Positions 1-9,680 of a DNA stretch of 64,000 nt are shown one piece after another. The notes beneath the pieces were generated by a model. That model had not been told where the DNA came from and did no database searches. It worked only from the letters and a program-made list of their open reading frames with translations. The position numbers were made by a program, and so were the translations under genes. This stretch comes from Luteimonas sp. 9C (GTDB lineage Bacteria > Pseudomonadota > Gammaproteobacteria > Xanthomonadales > Xanthomonadaceae), in the NCBI RefSeq assembly GCF_902506295.1, contig NZ_LR733312.1, positions 1,279,670 to 1,343,669 on the forward strand, given 5' to 3'. Each line of letters starts with the position of its first letter. Position 1 is the first letter of the stretch.

Positions 1-6
1 ACCCCA

Positions 7-31
7 CCCTCCCCCGCCGGGCGGGGGAGGG
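7..31. repeat. GC-rich palindromic intergenic repeat
   Basis: An 11-bp perfect stem (CCCTCCCCCGC / GCGGGGGAGGG) with a 3-nt loop lies just past the 3' end of the regulator gene. The same stem recurs at 62305-62328, and the flanking ACCCC here mirrors the GGGT flank there, so the two copies are in opposite orientation. It looks like a REP-type extragenic element. It could also act as a terminator for the regulator, but it has no T-tract. Confidence 0.6.
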
Positions 32-50
32 CTCGAGCCAACCGCAGTCG

Positions 51-821
51 CTACAGCCCCGCCGCGCGCCGCAACGCGGCGACATCCACCAGTCGGATCC
101 GCCTGGGATCCTCGAACGCGATCGCCCCGCTCTGCCGCAGCCTGGTGAAACTGCGACTCACGGTCTCGATGGTCAGGCCCAGATGATCGGCGATGTCGGC
201 GCGGGTCATCGGCAGATCGACGTGGTCGCTCGCACCGCCCCGCGGCTGCTGGCGCGCGCCGAGCTCGACGAGGAACCCTGCCAGCCGCTCGCCCGGCGCC
301 AGCCGCCCCAGCAGCATCAGATTGCCGCGCGTCGCATCGAGCTCGCTGCAGGCCTGGGCCAGCATGCCGGACTCGAGATCGGGGTAGCGCTGGCACAGGC
401 TGCGCATCGATTGCAGCGGAAACGCGCACAGCCCGCAGTCGGTCACCGCCTCGAGCGTGTGCCGGTAGCGCGGCGCGCCACTGAAGCCGATGAAATCGCC
501 GGCCATCAGGAAGCCCGCGACCAGACGGCGCCCGTCCGACAGCAGCCGCACGCGCCGCAACATGCCGCGGGTGACGGTGTACACCTCGCGGCGCGGATCG
601 CCCTCGCTGGCCAGCGTGGCGCCCGCGGGCAGCAGCACTTCGCCGGCCGCGGCTTCCAGCGCATGCGTGTCCGCCGCCGGAATCGACGCGCAGATCGCGA
701 GCGGCCTGGCCAGGCAGCCCGCGCAACCGCCGTGCGTCGCCCGCTTTGGGCTGCCGGCGGCGGCATGCCGCGCGGTGCCGGCGGGCTCTGCTGCACTGCG
801 CGCTCCGGGCCTGGTGTCCAT
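51..821 (-). CDS. Crp/Fnr-family transcriptional regulator, FNR-like (oxygen-sensing type)
   Basis: A 256-residue protein with an N-terminal cyclic-nucleotide-binding-type beta barrel (about 50-160) and a C-terminal winged helix (about 203-250). Seen directly: Cys33, Cys36 and Cys44 (CX2CX7C) plus Cys132 in CAFP, placed like the four Cys that hold the [4Fe-4S] cluster of FNR proteins. The recognition helix reads IETVSRSF, with the E-x-x-S-R signature of FNR-type DNA contacts. The CX2CX7C spacing differs from CX2CX5C of E. coli FNR and resembles rhizobial FnrN. I infer an anaerobic or microaerobic activator. The start is the ATG just before the Cys motif; the reading frame stays open far upstream through parC antisense, which is not coding. 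It diverges from parC. Confidence 0.85.
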   Translation of the reverse strand: MDTRPGARSAAEPAGTARHAAAGSPKRATHGGCAGCLARPLAICASIPAADTHALEAAAGEVLLPAGATLASEGDPRREVYTVTRGMLRRVRLLSDGRRLVAGFLMAGDFIGFSGAPRYRHTLEAVTDCGLCAFPLQSMRSLCQRYPDLESGMLAQACSELDATRGNLMLLGRLAPGERLAGFLVELGARQQPRGGASDHVDLPMTRADIADHLGLTIETVSRSFTRLRQSGAIAFEDPRRIRLVDVAALRRAAGL

Positions 822-983
822 AGGGCCGATGATACCCGCCGCCTTCCCGTCGCAGGCCCACGGCGGCACGTCGTCGGCCCGGACCCGCGTTGCAGGCCGC
901 CGTGCGGCGGAACCGCATCGCCGACGCAGCACCTGCGATCCCCAGCCGCTAAAATCCCCGGTTCCGCCGTAGATGCTGTCCCG

Positions 984-3227
984 ATGACCGAGTCCGTCCG
1001 CACCCCCTTCCATGGCTTCGAGCAGCTGCCGCTGCGCGAATTCGCCGAGCGCGCCTATCTCGACTATTCGATGTACGTGGTGCTCGACCGCGCACTGCCG
1101 TTCATCGGCGACGGCCTCAAGCCCGTGCAGCGCCGCATCATCTACGCGATGAGCGAACTGGGCCTGGGCGCGGCGGCGAAGCCGAAGAAGTCCGCGCGCA
1201 CCGTCGGCGACGTGATCGGCAAATACCATCCGCACGGCGACAGCGCGTGCTACGAGGCGCTGGTGCTGATGGCGCAGCCGTTCTCCTACCGCTATCCGCT
1301 GATCGACGGCCAGGGCAACTTCGGCTCCAGCGACGATCCGAAATCCTTCGCGGCGATGCGTTACACCGAGTCGAAGATGACGCCGATCGCCGAGATGCTG
1401 CTGGCCGAACTCGGCCACGGTACCGTCGACTGGACCGACAACTTCGACGGCACGCTGGAAGAACCCTCATGGCTGCCGGCGCGCCTGCCGCACCTGCTGC
1501 TCAACGGCACCACCGGCATCGCGGTCGGCATGGCCACCGACGTGCCGCCGCACAACGTCAACGAGATCGTCAGCGCCAGCGTGCGCCTGCTCGACGATCC
1601 AGACGCGACCGTGCGCGACCTGTGCGAGCACGTCCGCGGCCCCGACTATCCGACCAGCGCCGAGATCATCACGCCGGCCGCCGATCTGCTGCAGATGTAC
1701 GAGACCGGCCACGGCAGCGTGCGGGCGCGTGCGACGTTCGAAAAAGAGCACACCAACATCGTCATCACCGCGCTGCCGCACCAGGTCAGCCCGAGCAAGG
1801 TCATCGAGCAGATCGCCGCGCAGATGCGCGCCAAGAAGCTGCCGTGGCTGGAGGACATCCGCGACGAGTCCGACCACGCCAATCCGGTGCGCGTGGTGCT
1901 GATTCCGCGTTCCAACCGGGTGGACGCCGAGCAGCTGATGGGCCACCTGTTCGCGACGACGGATCTCGAGAAGAGCTACCGCGTCAATCTCAACGTGATC
2001 GGGCTCGACGGCCGCCCGCAGGTCAAGAACCTGAAGATGCTGCTCGCCGAGTGGCTGCAGTTCCGCACCACCACCGTGACCCGCCGCCTGACCCACCGCC
2101 TGGAGAAGGTCGAGCGTCGCCTGCACCTGCTCGACGCACTGCTGATCGCCTTCCTCAACCTCGACGAGGTGATCCGCATCATCCGTACCGAGGACGAGCC
2201 GCGCGCCGTACTGCAGGCGCGGTTCGAACTCAGCGACGACCAGGTGGACTACATCCTGGAGACGCGCCTGCGCCAGCTCGCGCGCCTGGAGGAAATGAAG
2301 ATCCGCGGCGAGCAGGCCGAGCTGGAAAGCGAGCGCGATCGCCTGATCGCCACGCTCGACAGCAAGACCAGGCTGAAGAAGCTCATCAAGGACGAGCTGC
2401 TGGCGGATGCGAAGAAGTACGGCGATGCACGTCGCTCGCCCCTGGTCGCCCGCGGCGCCGCGCAGGCGCTCGACGAGAGCAACCTGGTGCCGAGCGAGCC
2501 GGTGACCATCGTCGTCAGCGAGAAGGGCTGGGTCCGCGCGGCCAAGGGCCACGACGTCGACCCCGCCGGCATGAACTATCGCGACGGCGACAGCCTGCTC
2601 GCGTTCGCGCGCGGGCGCAGCACGCAGCAGGTCGCCTTCCTCGATTCGACCGGACGCAGCTACTCCACCGTCGCGCATTCGCTTCCCAGCGCGCGCGGCA
2701 ACGGCGAGCCGCTGACGGGCCGGTTCTCGCCGGCCGCGGGCGCGTCGTTCCAGGCCGTGGTCGCCGGCGAGACCGAGGCGCGCTTCGTCGTGGCCTCGTC
2801 GCACGGCTACGGCTTCGTGACGCGTTTCGAGAACCTCACCGGTCGCCAGAAGGCCGGCAAGGCGATGCTGTCGCTGTCGCCGGGCTCGACGGTGCTGCAG
2901 CCGGCGGCGGTACGCGCGGTGGAGTCGGATCGCCTGGTCGTGGTCACCAGCGCCGGACATCTGCTGGCCTTCCCGGTGGCCGAGCTGCCGGAACTCGACA
3001 AGGGCAAGGGCAACAAGATCATCGAGATCCCGAAGGCCAAGCGCGGCACCGAGCAGGTCGTCGCCGTTGCCGTCGTGCCGCCCGGCGCGTCGCTGCTGGT
3101 GCGTTCGGGCGCGCGGACGATGACGCTCGCGTTCAAGGAACTCGACACCTACATCGGCGCACGCGCCTCGCGTGGCGGCCTGCTGCCACGCGGCTGGCAG
3201 AAGGTCGAGGGGCTCGACGTCGAATGA
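984..3227 (+). CDS. parC: DNA topoisomerase IV subunit A
   Basis: A 747-residue type IIA topoisomerase A subunit that, with ParE, decatenates daughter chromosomes. The catalytic tyrosine is Tyr127 in AAMRYTES. The quinolone-determining region reads [11 protein letters not shown], with Ser87 and Glu91 at the positions of E. coli ParC Ser80 and Glu84, so the usual target-site resistance changes are absent. The C-terminal part (about 490-740) has the weakly repeated beta-pinwheel of ParC and lacks the GyrA-box, which together with length favours ParC over GyrA. The ATG at 984 gives the family N-terminus; the frame is open upstream but that part is unlike the family. A TAAAAT at 950-955 may be the -10 element. 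Confidence 0.95.
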   Translation: MTESVRTPFHGFEQLPLREFAERAYLDYSMYVVLDRALPFIGDGLKPVQRRIIYAMSELGLGAAAKPKKSARTVGDVIGKYHPHGDSACYEALVLMAQPFSYRYPLIDGQGNFGSSDDPKSFAAMRYTESKMTPIAEMLLAELGHGTVDWTDNFDGTLEEPSWLPARLPHLLLNGTTGIAVGMATDVPPHNVNEIVSASVRLLDDPDATVRDLCEHVRGPDYPTSAEIITPAADLLQMYETGHGSVRARATFEKEHTNIVITALPHQVSPSKVIEQIAAQMRAKKLPWLEDIRDESDHANPVRVVLIPRSNRVDAEQLMGHLFATTDLEKSYRVNLNVIGLDGRPQVKNLKMLLAEWLQFRTTTVTRRLTHRLEKVERRLHLLDALLIAFLNLDEVIRIIRTEDEPRAVLQARFELSDDQVDYILETRLRQLARLEEMKIRGEQAELESERDRLIATLDSKTRLKKLIKDELLADAKKYGDARRSPLVARGAAQALDESNLVPSEPVTIVVSEKGWVRAAKGHDVDPAGMNYRDGDSLLAFARGRSTQQVAFLDSTGRSYSTVAHSLPSARGNGEPLTGRFSPAAGASFQAVVAGETEARFVVASSHGYGFVTRFENLTGRQKAGKAMLSLSPGSTVLQPAAVRAVESDRLVVVTSAGHLLAFPVAELPELDKGKGNKIIEIPKAKRGTEQVVAVAVVPPGASLLVRSGARTMTLAFKELDTYIGARASRGGLLPRGWQKVEGLDVE

Positions 3228-3331
3228 TGAAGGCGCGGGCGCGTCGCGGCGATCCGCTGCGCGTCCGCTCCGAACGCATCAAGAAGCCGCGGGAGCGCGC
3301 GCGAGGACGCCGTCCCGGCACACCGCCCCAT

Positions 3332-3353
3332 CGCGCGCACGTGCGCGCGCACA
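3332..3353. other. Alternating purine-pyrimidine tract (Z-DNA-prone palindrome)
   Basis: Twenty-two bases alternate strictly pyrimidine-purine and contain the perfect 16-bp palindrome GCGCGCACGTGCGCGC (3334-3349). It sits in the 141-bp gap between parC and tpm, ending about 15 bp before the tpm ATG. No function can be assigned from sequence. Confidence 0.5.
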
Positions 3354-3368
3354 GCCAACAGGCGCTCC

Positions 3369-4028
3369 ATGCACCCCGAGTTCTGGCACGAACGCTGGTC
3401 CCACAACCGCATCGGCTTCCATCTCGACGCGCCGTTGCCGCTGCTGTCGAAGCATTGGCCCGGCCTCGATCTCGAGGCGGAGGCCCGCGTGTTCGTGCCG
3501 CTGTGCGGCAAATCTTTGGACATGCTGTGGCTGGCCGAGCGCGGCCATCGCGTGCTCGGTGTCGAACTGTCGGAGCTGGCGGTGCGCCAGTTCTTCGACG
3601 AACGCGGGCTGGTACCGGCGACCCACGAGACGGCTGCCGGCGTGCATTTCGTCGCCGGTGCGTACGAACTGATCGTCGGCGATGCGTTCGCGCTGCAGGC
3701 CGATGCACTCGCGGACTGCACGGCGGTCTACGATCGCGCGGCGCTGATCGCCCTGCCGCCGGACCTGCGCAGCGTGTATGCGGCCACGGCCTGGCGACGA
3801 CTGCCGGCGGGATGCCGCGGGCTGCTGGTCACGCTGGAGTATCCACAGGCGCAGAAGGCGGGACCGCCGTTCTCGGTCGAGGCGGACGAGGTGCATGCGC
3901 TGCTCGATGACGACTGGCAGATCGATCTCGCCGAGCGGCGCGACATTCTGGCGAACGAGCCGGGCTTCGCGGCGCATGGCGTGACTGCGTTGTCGACGGC
4001 CGTGTACAGGGTAGTGCGACGGGAGTGA
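3369..4028 (+). CDS. tpm: Thiopurine S-methyltransferase family protein
   Basis: A 219-residue SAM-dependent methyltransferase of the bacterial TPMT family, whose members methylate aromatic or heterocyclic thiols and, in bacteria, selenium and tellurium oxyanions. The N-terminus (FWHERW...IGFH) and the SAM-binding segment VFVPLCGKSLDMLWL (about 38-52) are typical, followed by GVELSELAVRQFF. Length matches the family (about 215-220). It is cytosolic. It follows parC on the same strand after 141 bp and probably has its own promoter. The physiological substrate cannot be read from the sequence. Confidence 0.9.
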   Translation: MHPEFWHERWSHNRIGFHLDAPLPLLSKHWPGLDLEAEARVFVPLCGKSLDMLWLAERGHRVLGVELSELAVRQFFDERGLVPATHETAAGVHFVAGAYELIVGDAFALQADALADCTAVYDRAALIALPPDLRSVYAATAWRRLPAGCRGLLVTLEYPQAQKAGPPFSVEADEVHALLDDDWQIDLAERRDILANEPGFAAHGVTALSTAVYRVVRRE

Positions 4029-4107
4029 TGCGGGTTGGCGCGCGGATCGGGACGGCTTCGATGGCTTCGAGTCGAATCGGGCGGCGGCTTTCCACCTGTT
4101 GAAAACA

Positions 4108-4136
4108 GAAACGCCCACGACAGGCGCGGGCGTTTC
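4108..4136. terminator. Hairpin between convergent tpm and bfr
   Basis: A 9-bp perfect stem (GAAACGCCC / GGGCGTTTC) with an 11-nt loop lies between two convergent genes. T-tracts are short on both sides, so it is a plausible bidirectional terminator of modest strength. Confidence 0.55.
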
Positions 4137-4174
4137 CGATCGTCCGACAATGCGGCGAACACGCCGCGCTTCGC

Positions 4175-4672
4175 TCACCCCACCCCGGCGTGGGTCCCGT
4201 CCGCCTCGCCCATGCGGCTCTGCTGGTAGCGCTGCAGGCCGATCATCTCGATCAGGCGCAACTGCTTCTCCAGCCAGTACGTGTGATCTTCCTCGGTGTC
4301 GGCGAGCTGGGTCACCAGCACTTCGCGGGTGACGAAATCGTCGTGCTGTTCGCACAATACGATGCCCTTGGCGAGGTTGTCGCGCACCAGATACTCGAGC
4401 GCGAGATCCTTGCGCAGCATCTCCTCGACGGTGACGCCGGGCTCGAACGCATCGGGGCGCATGTCCGGCGTGCCTTCCAGGAACAGGATGCGCCTGAGCA
4501 GCGCGTCCGCGTGCTGGGTTTCCTCTTCCATCTCGTGGTTGATGCGGGTGTAGAGCTGCTGAAGCCCCAGGTCCTCGTAACGGCGCGAATGCAGGAAGTA
4601 CTGGTCGCGCGCCGCCAGCTCACCGCGGAGCAGGAACTTCAGGTAATCGACGACTTCGGGATGTCCTTTCAT
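4175..4672 (-). CDS. bfr: Bacterioferritin-like iron storage protein
   Basis: A 165-residue ferritin-fold protein starting MKGHPEV, as bacterioferritins do. Ferroxidase-centre residues are present: Glu18, Tyr25, Glu51, His54, a Glu near 93, Glu127 and His130. The residue after Glu51 is Thr52 where haem-binding bacterioferritins such as E. coli Bfr have the axial haem ligand Met52. The nearest Met is Met48, one helical turn away. It may therefore store iron without haem, as the Pseudomonas FtnA type does, or use a different ligand. It probably assembles as a 24-mer in the cytosol. Its promoter region faces yegD and holds a palindrome that could bind an iron regulator. Confidence 0.9.
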   Translation of the reverse strand: MKGHPEVVDYLKFLLRGELAARDQYFLHSRRYEDLGLQQLYTRINHEMEEETQHADALLRRILFLEGTPDMRPDAFEPGVTVEEMLRKDLALEYLVRDNLAKGIVLCEQHDDFVTREVLVTQLADTEEDHTYWLEKQLRLIEMIGLQRYQQSRMGEADGTHAGVG

Positions 4673-4738
4673 GGCAGCGCTCGCAACACGTGGAATGCGC
4701 GCAGTATGCCGGGCTGCCGTAAAGCATGATCGGATGGG

Positions 4739-4760
4739 AATGCATGCATTTCGCATTCTC
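4739..4760. promoter_or_regulatory. Palindromic motif in the bfr/yegD divergent region
   Basis: AATGCATGCATT (4739-4750) is a perfect 12-bp palindrome, followed by GCATTC, which repeats the half-site in inverted order. It lies 67-88 bp upstream of the bfr start. AT-richer inverted repeats of this kind upstream of bfr are candidates for Fur-type control, but the match to a Fur consensus is poor. Confidence 0.3.
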
Positions 4761-4859
4761 AGCCGCGCAGGCCGGGTGCCGCGTGAGTCGTCGGGCCCGT
4801 TGCAGGCACCGCGACGCGCATCGGCGTAGACTCCCGCGCCTTCCGCCTGTCGCGCCCCC

Positions 4860-6218
4860 ATGAAGATCGGCATCGATTTCGGTACCAGCTACTCCGCCGC
4901 CGCGGCGCGCATCGGCGACCGGCTGGTGCACATCCAGTTCGACGGACAGCCGCAGTTCCGCACCGCGGTGTTCTTCCCGACCACCCTGCCCGATCTCGAC
5001 GCCTTCGAACTCGACGGCGCCATGGAAGCCGAGGTGGACGCCTTGATGCGTGGCCTGCGCAGCGACCAGACCCGCGCAGGCGCGGCGCCGCGCCCCGCTG
5101 CGCAGCTGCGCCGTGACGCGATCCGCATCGTGCGCCGCCAGTGGCTGGAAGCGCGCATGCGCGATGCGGAATCCTCGGTAGCGGACCTGCAGCATGCGGT
5201 CTTCGGCGAGGCGGCGATCGAAAGCTATCTGCTCGAAGGCAGCGGCAACCTGGTGCAGTCGCCGAAGTCGATGCTCGGCTTCAACCTGCACCCGCGCGCC
5301 AAGGACACCATCACCGGCATCGCCGCGCACATTCTCGAGCACATCCGCCTCACCGCGAGCCAGCAGCTCGGCACCACGGTGCGCGCCGCGACGCTGGGCC
5401 GGCCGGTGCGCTTCCGCAGTTCGCTCGGCGAAGCCGGCGGCGAGCAGGCGCTGGCGCTGCTGCGCGACGCCGCGGGCCAGGCCGGCTTCGATGCGATCGA
5501 ATTTCTCGAGGAACCCGCCGCGGCCGCGCTGCACTACCACGCCGAAAGTCCGCATCGGCACACCACGCTGGTCGTGGACATCGGCGGCGGCACCACCGAC
5601 ATCGCGCTGGCGGAGGTCGGTGGCGACAGCGCGCCGCGCGTACATCGCGCCTGGGGCGTCGCCAACGGCGGGACCGATGTCGACCTCGCACTGAGCATGG
5701 CCCAGGTCATGCCGGTGTTCGGCAAGGGCGCCAGCCGCATTCCGGTCCATCATTTCGTCGAGGCGGCGACCGTGCAGGACATGCCGCGCCAGCGGGATTT
5801 CCACAAGCGCGACTTCGGCCACGTCGATGCGCCGTTTGGCGCGCGTCTGCAGGCGCTGCAGCGCGACGGCGGCACCACGCGCCTGTATCGCGGCGTGGAG
5901 GGCATGAAGGTGCGGCTGAGCGCCCACGACGCAGCCGGCCATGCGATGGACTACATCGAACCCGGCCTGCGCGTGGATGCAACGCGCGCTGCGCTGGAGA
6001 CTGCCAGCGCGCGTTTCCTCGGCACCATCGGCGCCCTGCTCGACGACGTACGCGGCGATCTGGACACGCCGCCCGACAGCCTGTTCCTCACCGGCGGCAT
6101 GTCCGGCGCGCCCTACGTGCAGGCCGCCGCGCAGGCGCGTTTCCCGGATGCGCGCATCGTGCGCGGCGATCCGTCGCTGGGCGTGGTGTCCGGTCTGGCC
6201 GAGCACGCCCGCAACTGA
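4860..6218 (+). CDS. yegD: Hsp70-family protein, YegD-like
   Basis: A 452-residue actin/Hsp70 ATPase-fold protein. The phosphate-1 loop [11 protein letters not shown] is at the N-terminus, the phosphate-2 loop [12 protein letters not shown] is near 239-250, and the adenosine-type motif [11 protein letters not shown] lies near 410. The length matches YegD (about 450) and is too short for DnaK: the substrate-binding domain is missing, so this is an ATPase domain only. The physiological partner is unknown. It diverges from bfr and is followed after 86 bp by the penicillin acylase gene. Confidence 0.9.
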   Translation: MKIGIDFGTSYSAAAARIGDRLVHIQFDGQPQFRTAVFFPTTLPDLDAFELDGAMEAEVDALMRGLRSDQTRAGAAPRPAAQLRRDAIRIVRRQWLEARMRDAESSVADLQHAVFGEAAIESYLLEGSGNLVQSPKSMLGFNLHPRAKDTITGIAAHILEHIRLTASQQLGTTVRAATLGRPVRFRSSLGEAGGEQALALLRDAAGQAGFDAIEFLEEPAAAALHYHAESPHRHTTLVVDIGGGTTDIALAEVGGDSAPRVHRAWGVANGGTDVDLALSMAQVMPVFGKGASRIPVHHFVEAATVQDMPRQRDFHKRDFGHVDAPFGARLQALQRDGGTTRLYRGVEGMKVRLSAHDAAGHAMDYIEPGLRVDATRAALETASARFLGTIGALLDDVRGDLDTPPDSLFLTGGMSGAPYVQAAAQARFPDARIVRGDPSLGVVSGLAEHARN

Positions 6219-6304
6219 GCCACCGGGCCGGCGCCGCGCCGGTGCGCAACACGCCCGTGGAATAATCGGACCACGCCGCATCTGCCGCGGCCGGGGACGT
6301 GCGG

Positions 6305-8887
6305 ATGCGCAAATGGATTCCGCGGGCGACGCTCGCACTCGTGGTGCTGCTGCTCGCCGCAGGCCTCTTCGTCTGGCTGTCGCTGCGCGCGAGCCTGCCG
6401 ACGCTCGACGGCGACCGGTCGCTGACCGGACTCGGCGCGCCTGCGACCATCGAACGCGATGCCGCCGGCGTGGTCACGATCACGGCCGCCAACGAGACCG
6501 ACGCGATGCGCGCGCTCGGTTTCGTCCACGCACAGGAACGTTATTTCGAGATGGACCTGATGCGCCGCGTGCCCGCGGGCGAGCTGTCGGCCCTGTTCGG
6601 CGCACGCGCCCTCGACACCGACAAGCGCAATCGCGTGCATCGCATGCGTGCACGTGTCGAAGCCGATCTCACCGCGATCGCAGGCGATCGCATGCCGCAG
6701 CTGCAGGCCTATGCCGACGGCGCCAACGCCGGGCTCGCATCACTCGGTGCAAGGCCGTGGGCCTACCTGCTGCTGCGGCAGACGGCGCAGCCGTGGGCGC
6801 CCGCGGATTCCGCGCTGACCGGCTTCGCGATGTATTTCGATCTGCAGGATGCGACCAACGCGCGCGAACTGGCGATGCACCGTCTGCGGCCCGCACTGCC
6901 GCGGGCGCTGTTCGATCTGTTCGCGCATGACGGCAGCCGCTGGGATGCGCCGCTGTTCGGCGCTGCACGTGGCGATGCGGTGTTGCCGGGCGCGGAGGCC
7001 GTGGATCTGCGGACGCTGGATGTCGTGGAGATCAAGGGCGCGCGCAGTGAAGCATCGCCGCTCGCGTCTGTCAGGGCGACGCAAGTCGAGGCTTCACCCC
7101 CGGCATCCCGGCTGGCCCTGATGCCATTTGATCCACGAACGGCTTCCCTCTCTTCCGCGGCACGGGAGCGCGGCCCAGGTGTGCCGCCCGCGTCGGCGGA
7201 TCTTTCGCCTGGCAGCAACAACTTTGCAGTGGCCGGGACCCTGACCGCCGACGGCCGTGCCCTCGTCGCGGACGACATGCATCTGGGCCTGCGCGCGCCC
7301 AACATCTGGTTCCGCGCACGCCTGCGCTATCCCGATCCACGTGCGCCGGGCGGCCAGGTCGACGTCACCGGCTTCACCCTGCCCGGCCTGCCCGCGGTCA
7401 TCGTCGGCAGCAACACGCACGTCGCCTGGGGCTTCACCAACAGTTATGGCGACTACCTCGACTGGCAGCGCGTCGTGCCCTGTGTCGACGGCGCGCCCGC
7501 GGGCTGCACGCCGGTCGCGCGACATGAAGAACCCATCGGTGTCGCCGGCAGCGAGGCGGTCACGCTGGTCGTCGAAGACAGCGACTGGGGCCCACTGGTC
7601 CATCGCGACGCGGATGGCAGTGCGCTCGCCCTGCGCTGGACCGCGCATCAGCCCGGCGCGCTGAATTTCGGCCTTGCCGACTTCGCCCACGCGCGCGATC
7701 TCGACGACGCACTGGCCATCGCCGATCGCACCGCCACGCCGACGCAGAACCTGGTGATCGGCGATCGCGCCGGCCGCATCGCCTGGCGCCTGCTCGGCCC
7801 GATTCCGATGCGCGACGCCGGCTGCGATGGCCGCGCCGTCTCCGTGCCGCTGGCGGCCGATGTGGCGGCCGGCGCGGACCGCTGCGCGCCCTGGTCCATC
7901 ACCACGAGTGCCTCGCCACTGCTGCGCTCGCCGGAGACCGATCGTCTGTGGACGGCGAACAGCCGCGTCGTCGACGGCGCAGATTTCGCACGCCTCGGCG
8001 ATGGCGGCGCCGCCCTCGGTATACGTGCGTGGCAGATCCGGGAGGGCCTGGAGTCGCGTGCGCAGTTCAAGGAGGCCGATCTGCTCGCGATCCAGCTCGA
8101 CGATCGCGCTCTGCTGCTGGCGCGCTGGCACGCGTTGCTCGACTCGATCGCGAACGAAGCGGGCCACGACAGCGCGTTGCGCGCGCTCGCCGCTGCCTCG
8201 CGCGACTGGAACGGCCATGCCAGCGTCGACTCCGTCGGCTACCGACTGGTGCGCGCGTGGCGTCTGGCCGTCCACGCACGTCTCGCCGACGGCCTTGCCG
8301 CACCCGCGCGTGCGGCGCTGGGCGACACCTTCGAAACGCCCGATCCGCCGAACTTCGAAGGCGTCGTCTGGCCGCTGGTCGAACAGCGTCCAGCGCATCT
8401 GTTGCCGCGTCGCTTCGCATGCACAGCGGCCACGCAGCGCGGTCGCTGCACACCGGTCGACGACGGCTGGCAGGCACTGTTCGAAGACGCAGCCCGCGAC
8501 GCGCGCGACAGCGTGGCCGGCGATCGCCCGCTCGCGGGACGCACCTGGGGCGAACGCAACACGACCGCGATCTGCCACCCGCTCGCGTCGGCGCTTCCGC
8601 TGCTCGGCAAACGCGCGCTGTGCATGCCGGCCGAGCCACTCCCCGGCGACGGCACCGTACCGCGCGTCCAAGGGCCGGCCTTCGGCGCCTCGCAACGCAT
8701 GGTCGTCGCGCCCGGACACGAAGCCGACGGCATCACCCACATGCCCGGCGGCCAGAGCGGACATCCTCTGTCGCCCTACTGGGGCGCCGGCCACGACGAC
8801 TGGGCGCAGGGGCGTGCTTCGCCGTTTTTGCCGCGGGCGACGGCGCATACGCTGAAGCTCGTGCCGGAAACGCAGGAGAATCGCTGA
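6305..8887 (+). CDS. Penicillin acylase family protein (Ntn hydrolase)
   Basis: An 860-residue precursor with a membrane/signal segment at about 8-25. The alpha-chain region begins around residue 30 and contains DAMRALGFVHAQERYFEMD, typical of this family. The predicted autocatalytic cleavage is before Ser304 in PGSNNFAVAG, which would become the N-terminal nucleophile of the beta chain. Family members hydrolyse amide bonds in beta-lactams, acyl-homoserine lactones or other amides; the substrate is not predictable here. The ATG at 6305 is preceded by GGGGA at a good distance; a GTG six bases earlier is possible. The stretch just before Ser304 (about 7060-7200) differs in texture from the rest of the gene and may be an inserted spacer. 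Confidence 0.88.
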   Translation: MRKWIPRATLALVVLLLAAGLFVWLSLRASLPTLDGDRSLTGLGAPATIERDAAGVVTITAANETDAMRALGFVHAQERYFEMDLMRRVPAGELSALFGARALDTDKRNRVHRMRARVEADLTAIAGDRMPQLQAYADGANAGLASLGARPWAYLLLRQTAQPWAPADSALTGFAMYFDLQDATNARELAMHRLRPALPRALFDLFAHDGSRWDAPLFGAARGDAVLPGAEAVDLRTLDVVEIKGARSEASPLASVRATQVEASPPASRLALMPFDPRTASLSSAARERGPGVPPASADLSPGSNNFAVAGTLTADGRALVADDMHLGLRAPNIWFRARLRYPDPRAPGGQVDVTGFTLPGLPAVIVGSNTHVAWGFTNSYGDYLDWQRVVPCVDGAPAGCTPVARHEEPIGVAGSEAVTLVVEDSDWGPLVHRDADGSALALRWTAHQPGALNFGLADFAHARDLDDALAIADRTATPTQNLVIGDRAGRIAWRLLGPIPMRDAGCDGRAVSVPLAADVAAGADRCAPWSITTSASPLLRSPETDRLWTANSRVVDGADFARLGDGGAALGIRAWQIREGLESRAQFKEADLLAIQLDDRALLLARWHALLDSIANEAGHDSALRALAAASRDWNGHASVDSVGYRLVRAWRLAVHARLADGLAAPARAALGDTFETPDPPNFEGVVWPLVEQRPAHLLPRRFACTAATQRGRCTPVDDGWQALFEDAARDARDSVAGDRPLAGRTWGERNTTAICHPLASALPLLGKRALCMPAEPLPGDGTVPRVQGPAFGASQRMVVAPGHEADGITHMPGGQSGHPLSPYWGAGHDDWAQGRASPFLPRATAHTLKLVPETQENR

Positions 8888-8898
8888 GGCGCCCGATC

Positions 8899-9591
8899 TG
8901 CGTTGCTTCGGCTTCGGCTTTTGCTTCGGCCTAGGCCTCGGCCTCGGCTCTGGCTCTGGCTCTGGCTCCCAGCCTTTGACTTGAATCGAGCCGTAGAGCG
9001 AGCCGAGCACCGGAGCCTGGCGCGGCCGTAGAGGCGCCCATGTCTGAGCGCAGCGAGTTTGGGCGCCGTGCCGCGCCAGGCGAGGCGCGGAGGGCACCGA
9101 CGCGGCTTCACCGCGTCGGCTCGCGTCCGGCGAAGGGACCTTTTGGTTCCTTTTGGGTCCATCCAAAAGGGGCTCGCGCGCGCAGCGGGCGAAAGCTCTG
9201 CACTTGCTCCAGCTTCTTCGCTCGTCGCCCGTCGCTTTGCGACTCTGATCTTCTGGACAAAACAATGGATCAACCGCAGGAGCGAAGATCAAAGACAGGG
9301 CTTCCGCGCTGTCGCGCGGCTTACTTTTGTCTTGGCAAAAATAAGCAAAACCGTCTTCGCCGGACGCGATCCGCCGCGATACGGCCGCGGCGGTCCCCTG
9401 CGCTTCTCGGACGACGGGGCACGCAGCCCAAACTCGCTGCGCTCAGACATGGGCTGCTCTTCGACCCCGTCGCCCTGCGATGCTCGGCTCGCTCTACGGC
9501 TCGATTCAGGTCAAGAGCAAATCAAGAGCAAATCAAGAGCAAATCCTAAGCAGAAGCAGAAGCCGAGGCCAAAGCCAAAGCAGAACATCCG
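8899..9591. repeat. Large two-fold symmetric (head-to-head) repeat element
   Basis: A 793-bp gene-free gap between the acylase and fabV holds an imperfect palindrome centred at about 9245. Exact inverted matches of 28 bp (8982-9009 with 9481-9508), 29 bp (9036-9064 with 9426-9454) and 13 bp (9123-9135 with 9355-9367) share the same centre. The outer ends are degenerate hexamer-like tandem repeats: GGCTCT/GGCTTC units on the left, GAGCAAATCAA and GCCAAA/GCAGAA units on the right. Each half has its own small hairpin, CCTTTTGG-N6-CCAAAAGG at 9149-9170 and TTACTTTTG...CAAAAATAA at 9321-9344. Short open frames here encode only Lys/Ser/Arg-rich low-complexity peptides and are not credible genes. 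Confidence 0.8.
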
Positions 9592-9636
9592 ATTCCCATC
9601 GCCCACCGCATGCACAGGACAACACAGATCGACCAG

Positions 9637-9664
9637 AAAAAACCCCGCAGAAGCGGGGTTTTTC
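9637..9664 (-). terminator. Rho-independent terminator of fabV
   Basis: A perfect stem, AACCCCGC / GCGGGGTT with a 4-nt loop, is followed on the minus strand by six T. It begins 17 bp past the fabV stop codon. Confidence 0.9.
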
Positions 9665-9680
9665 TAGAACGTGTGCGTGA

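Noticed and set aside
9511..9590. GAGCAAATCAA-type tandem repeats considered as a CRISPR array
   Set aside because: Units are about 10-12 bp, with no spacers, and degenerate into hexamers. They are part of the symmetric repeat element and no cas genes are present.
9040..9680. Three overlapping plus-strand ORFs (66-202 codons) in the acylase-fabV gap
   Set aside because: They run through the inverted repeat and tandem tails, overlap each other in different frames, and encode Lys/Ser/Gln/Arg-rich low-complexity peptides without ribosome-binding sites.
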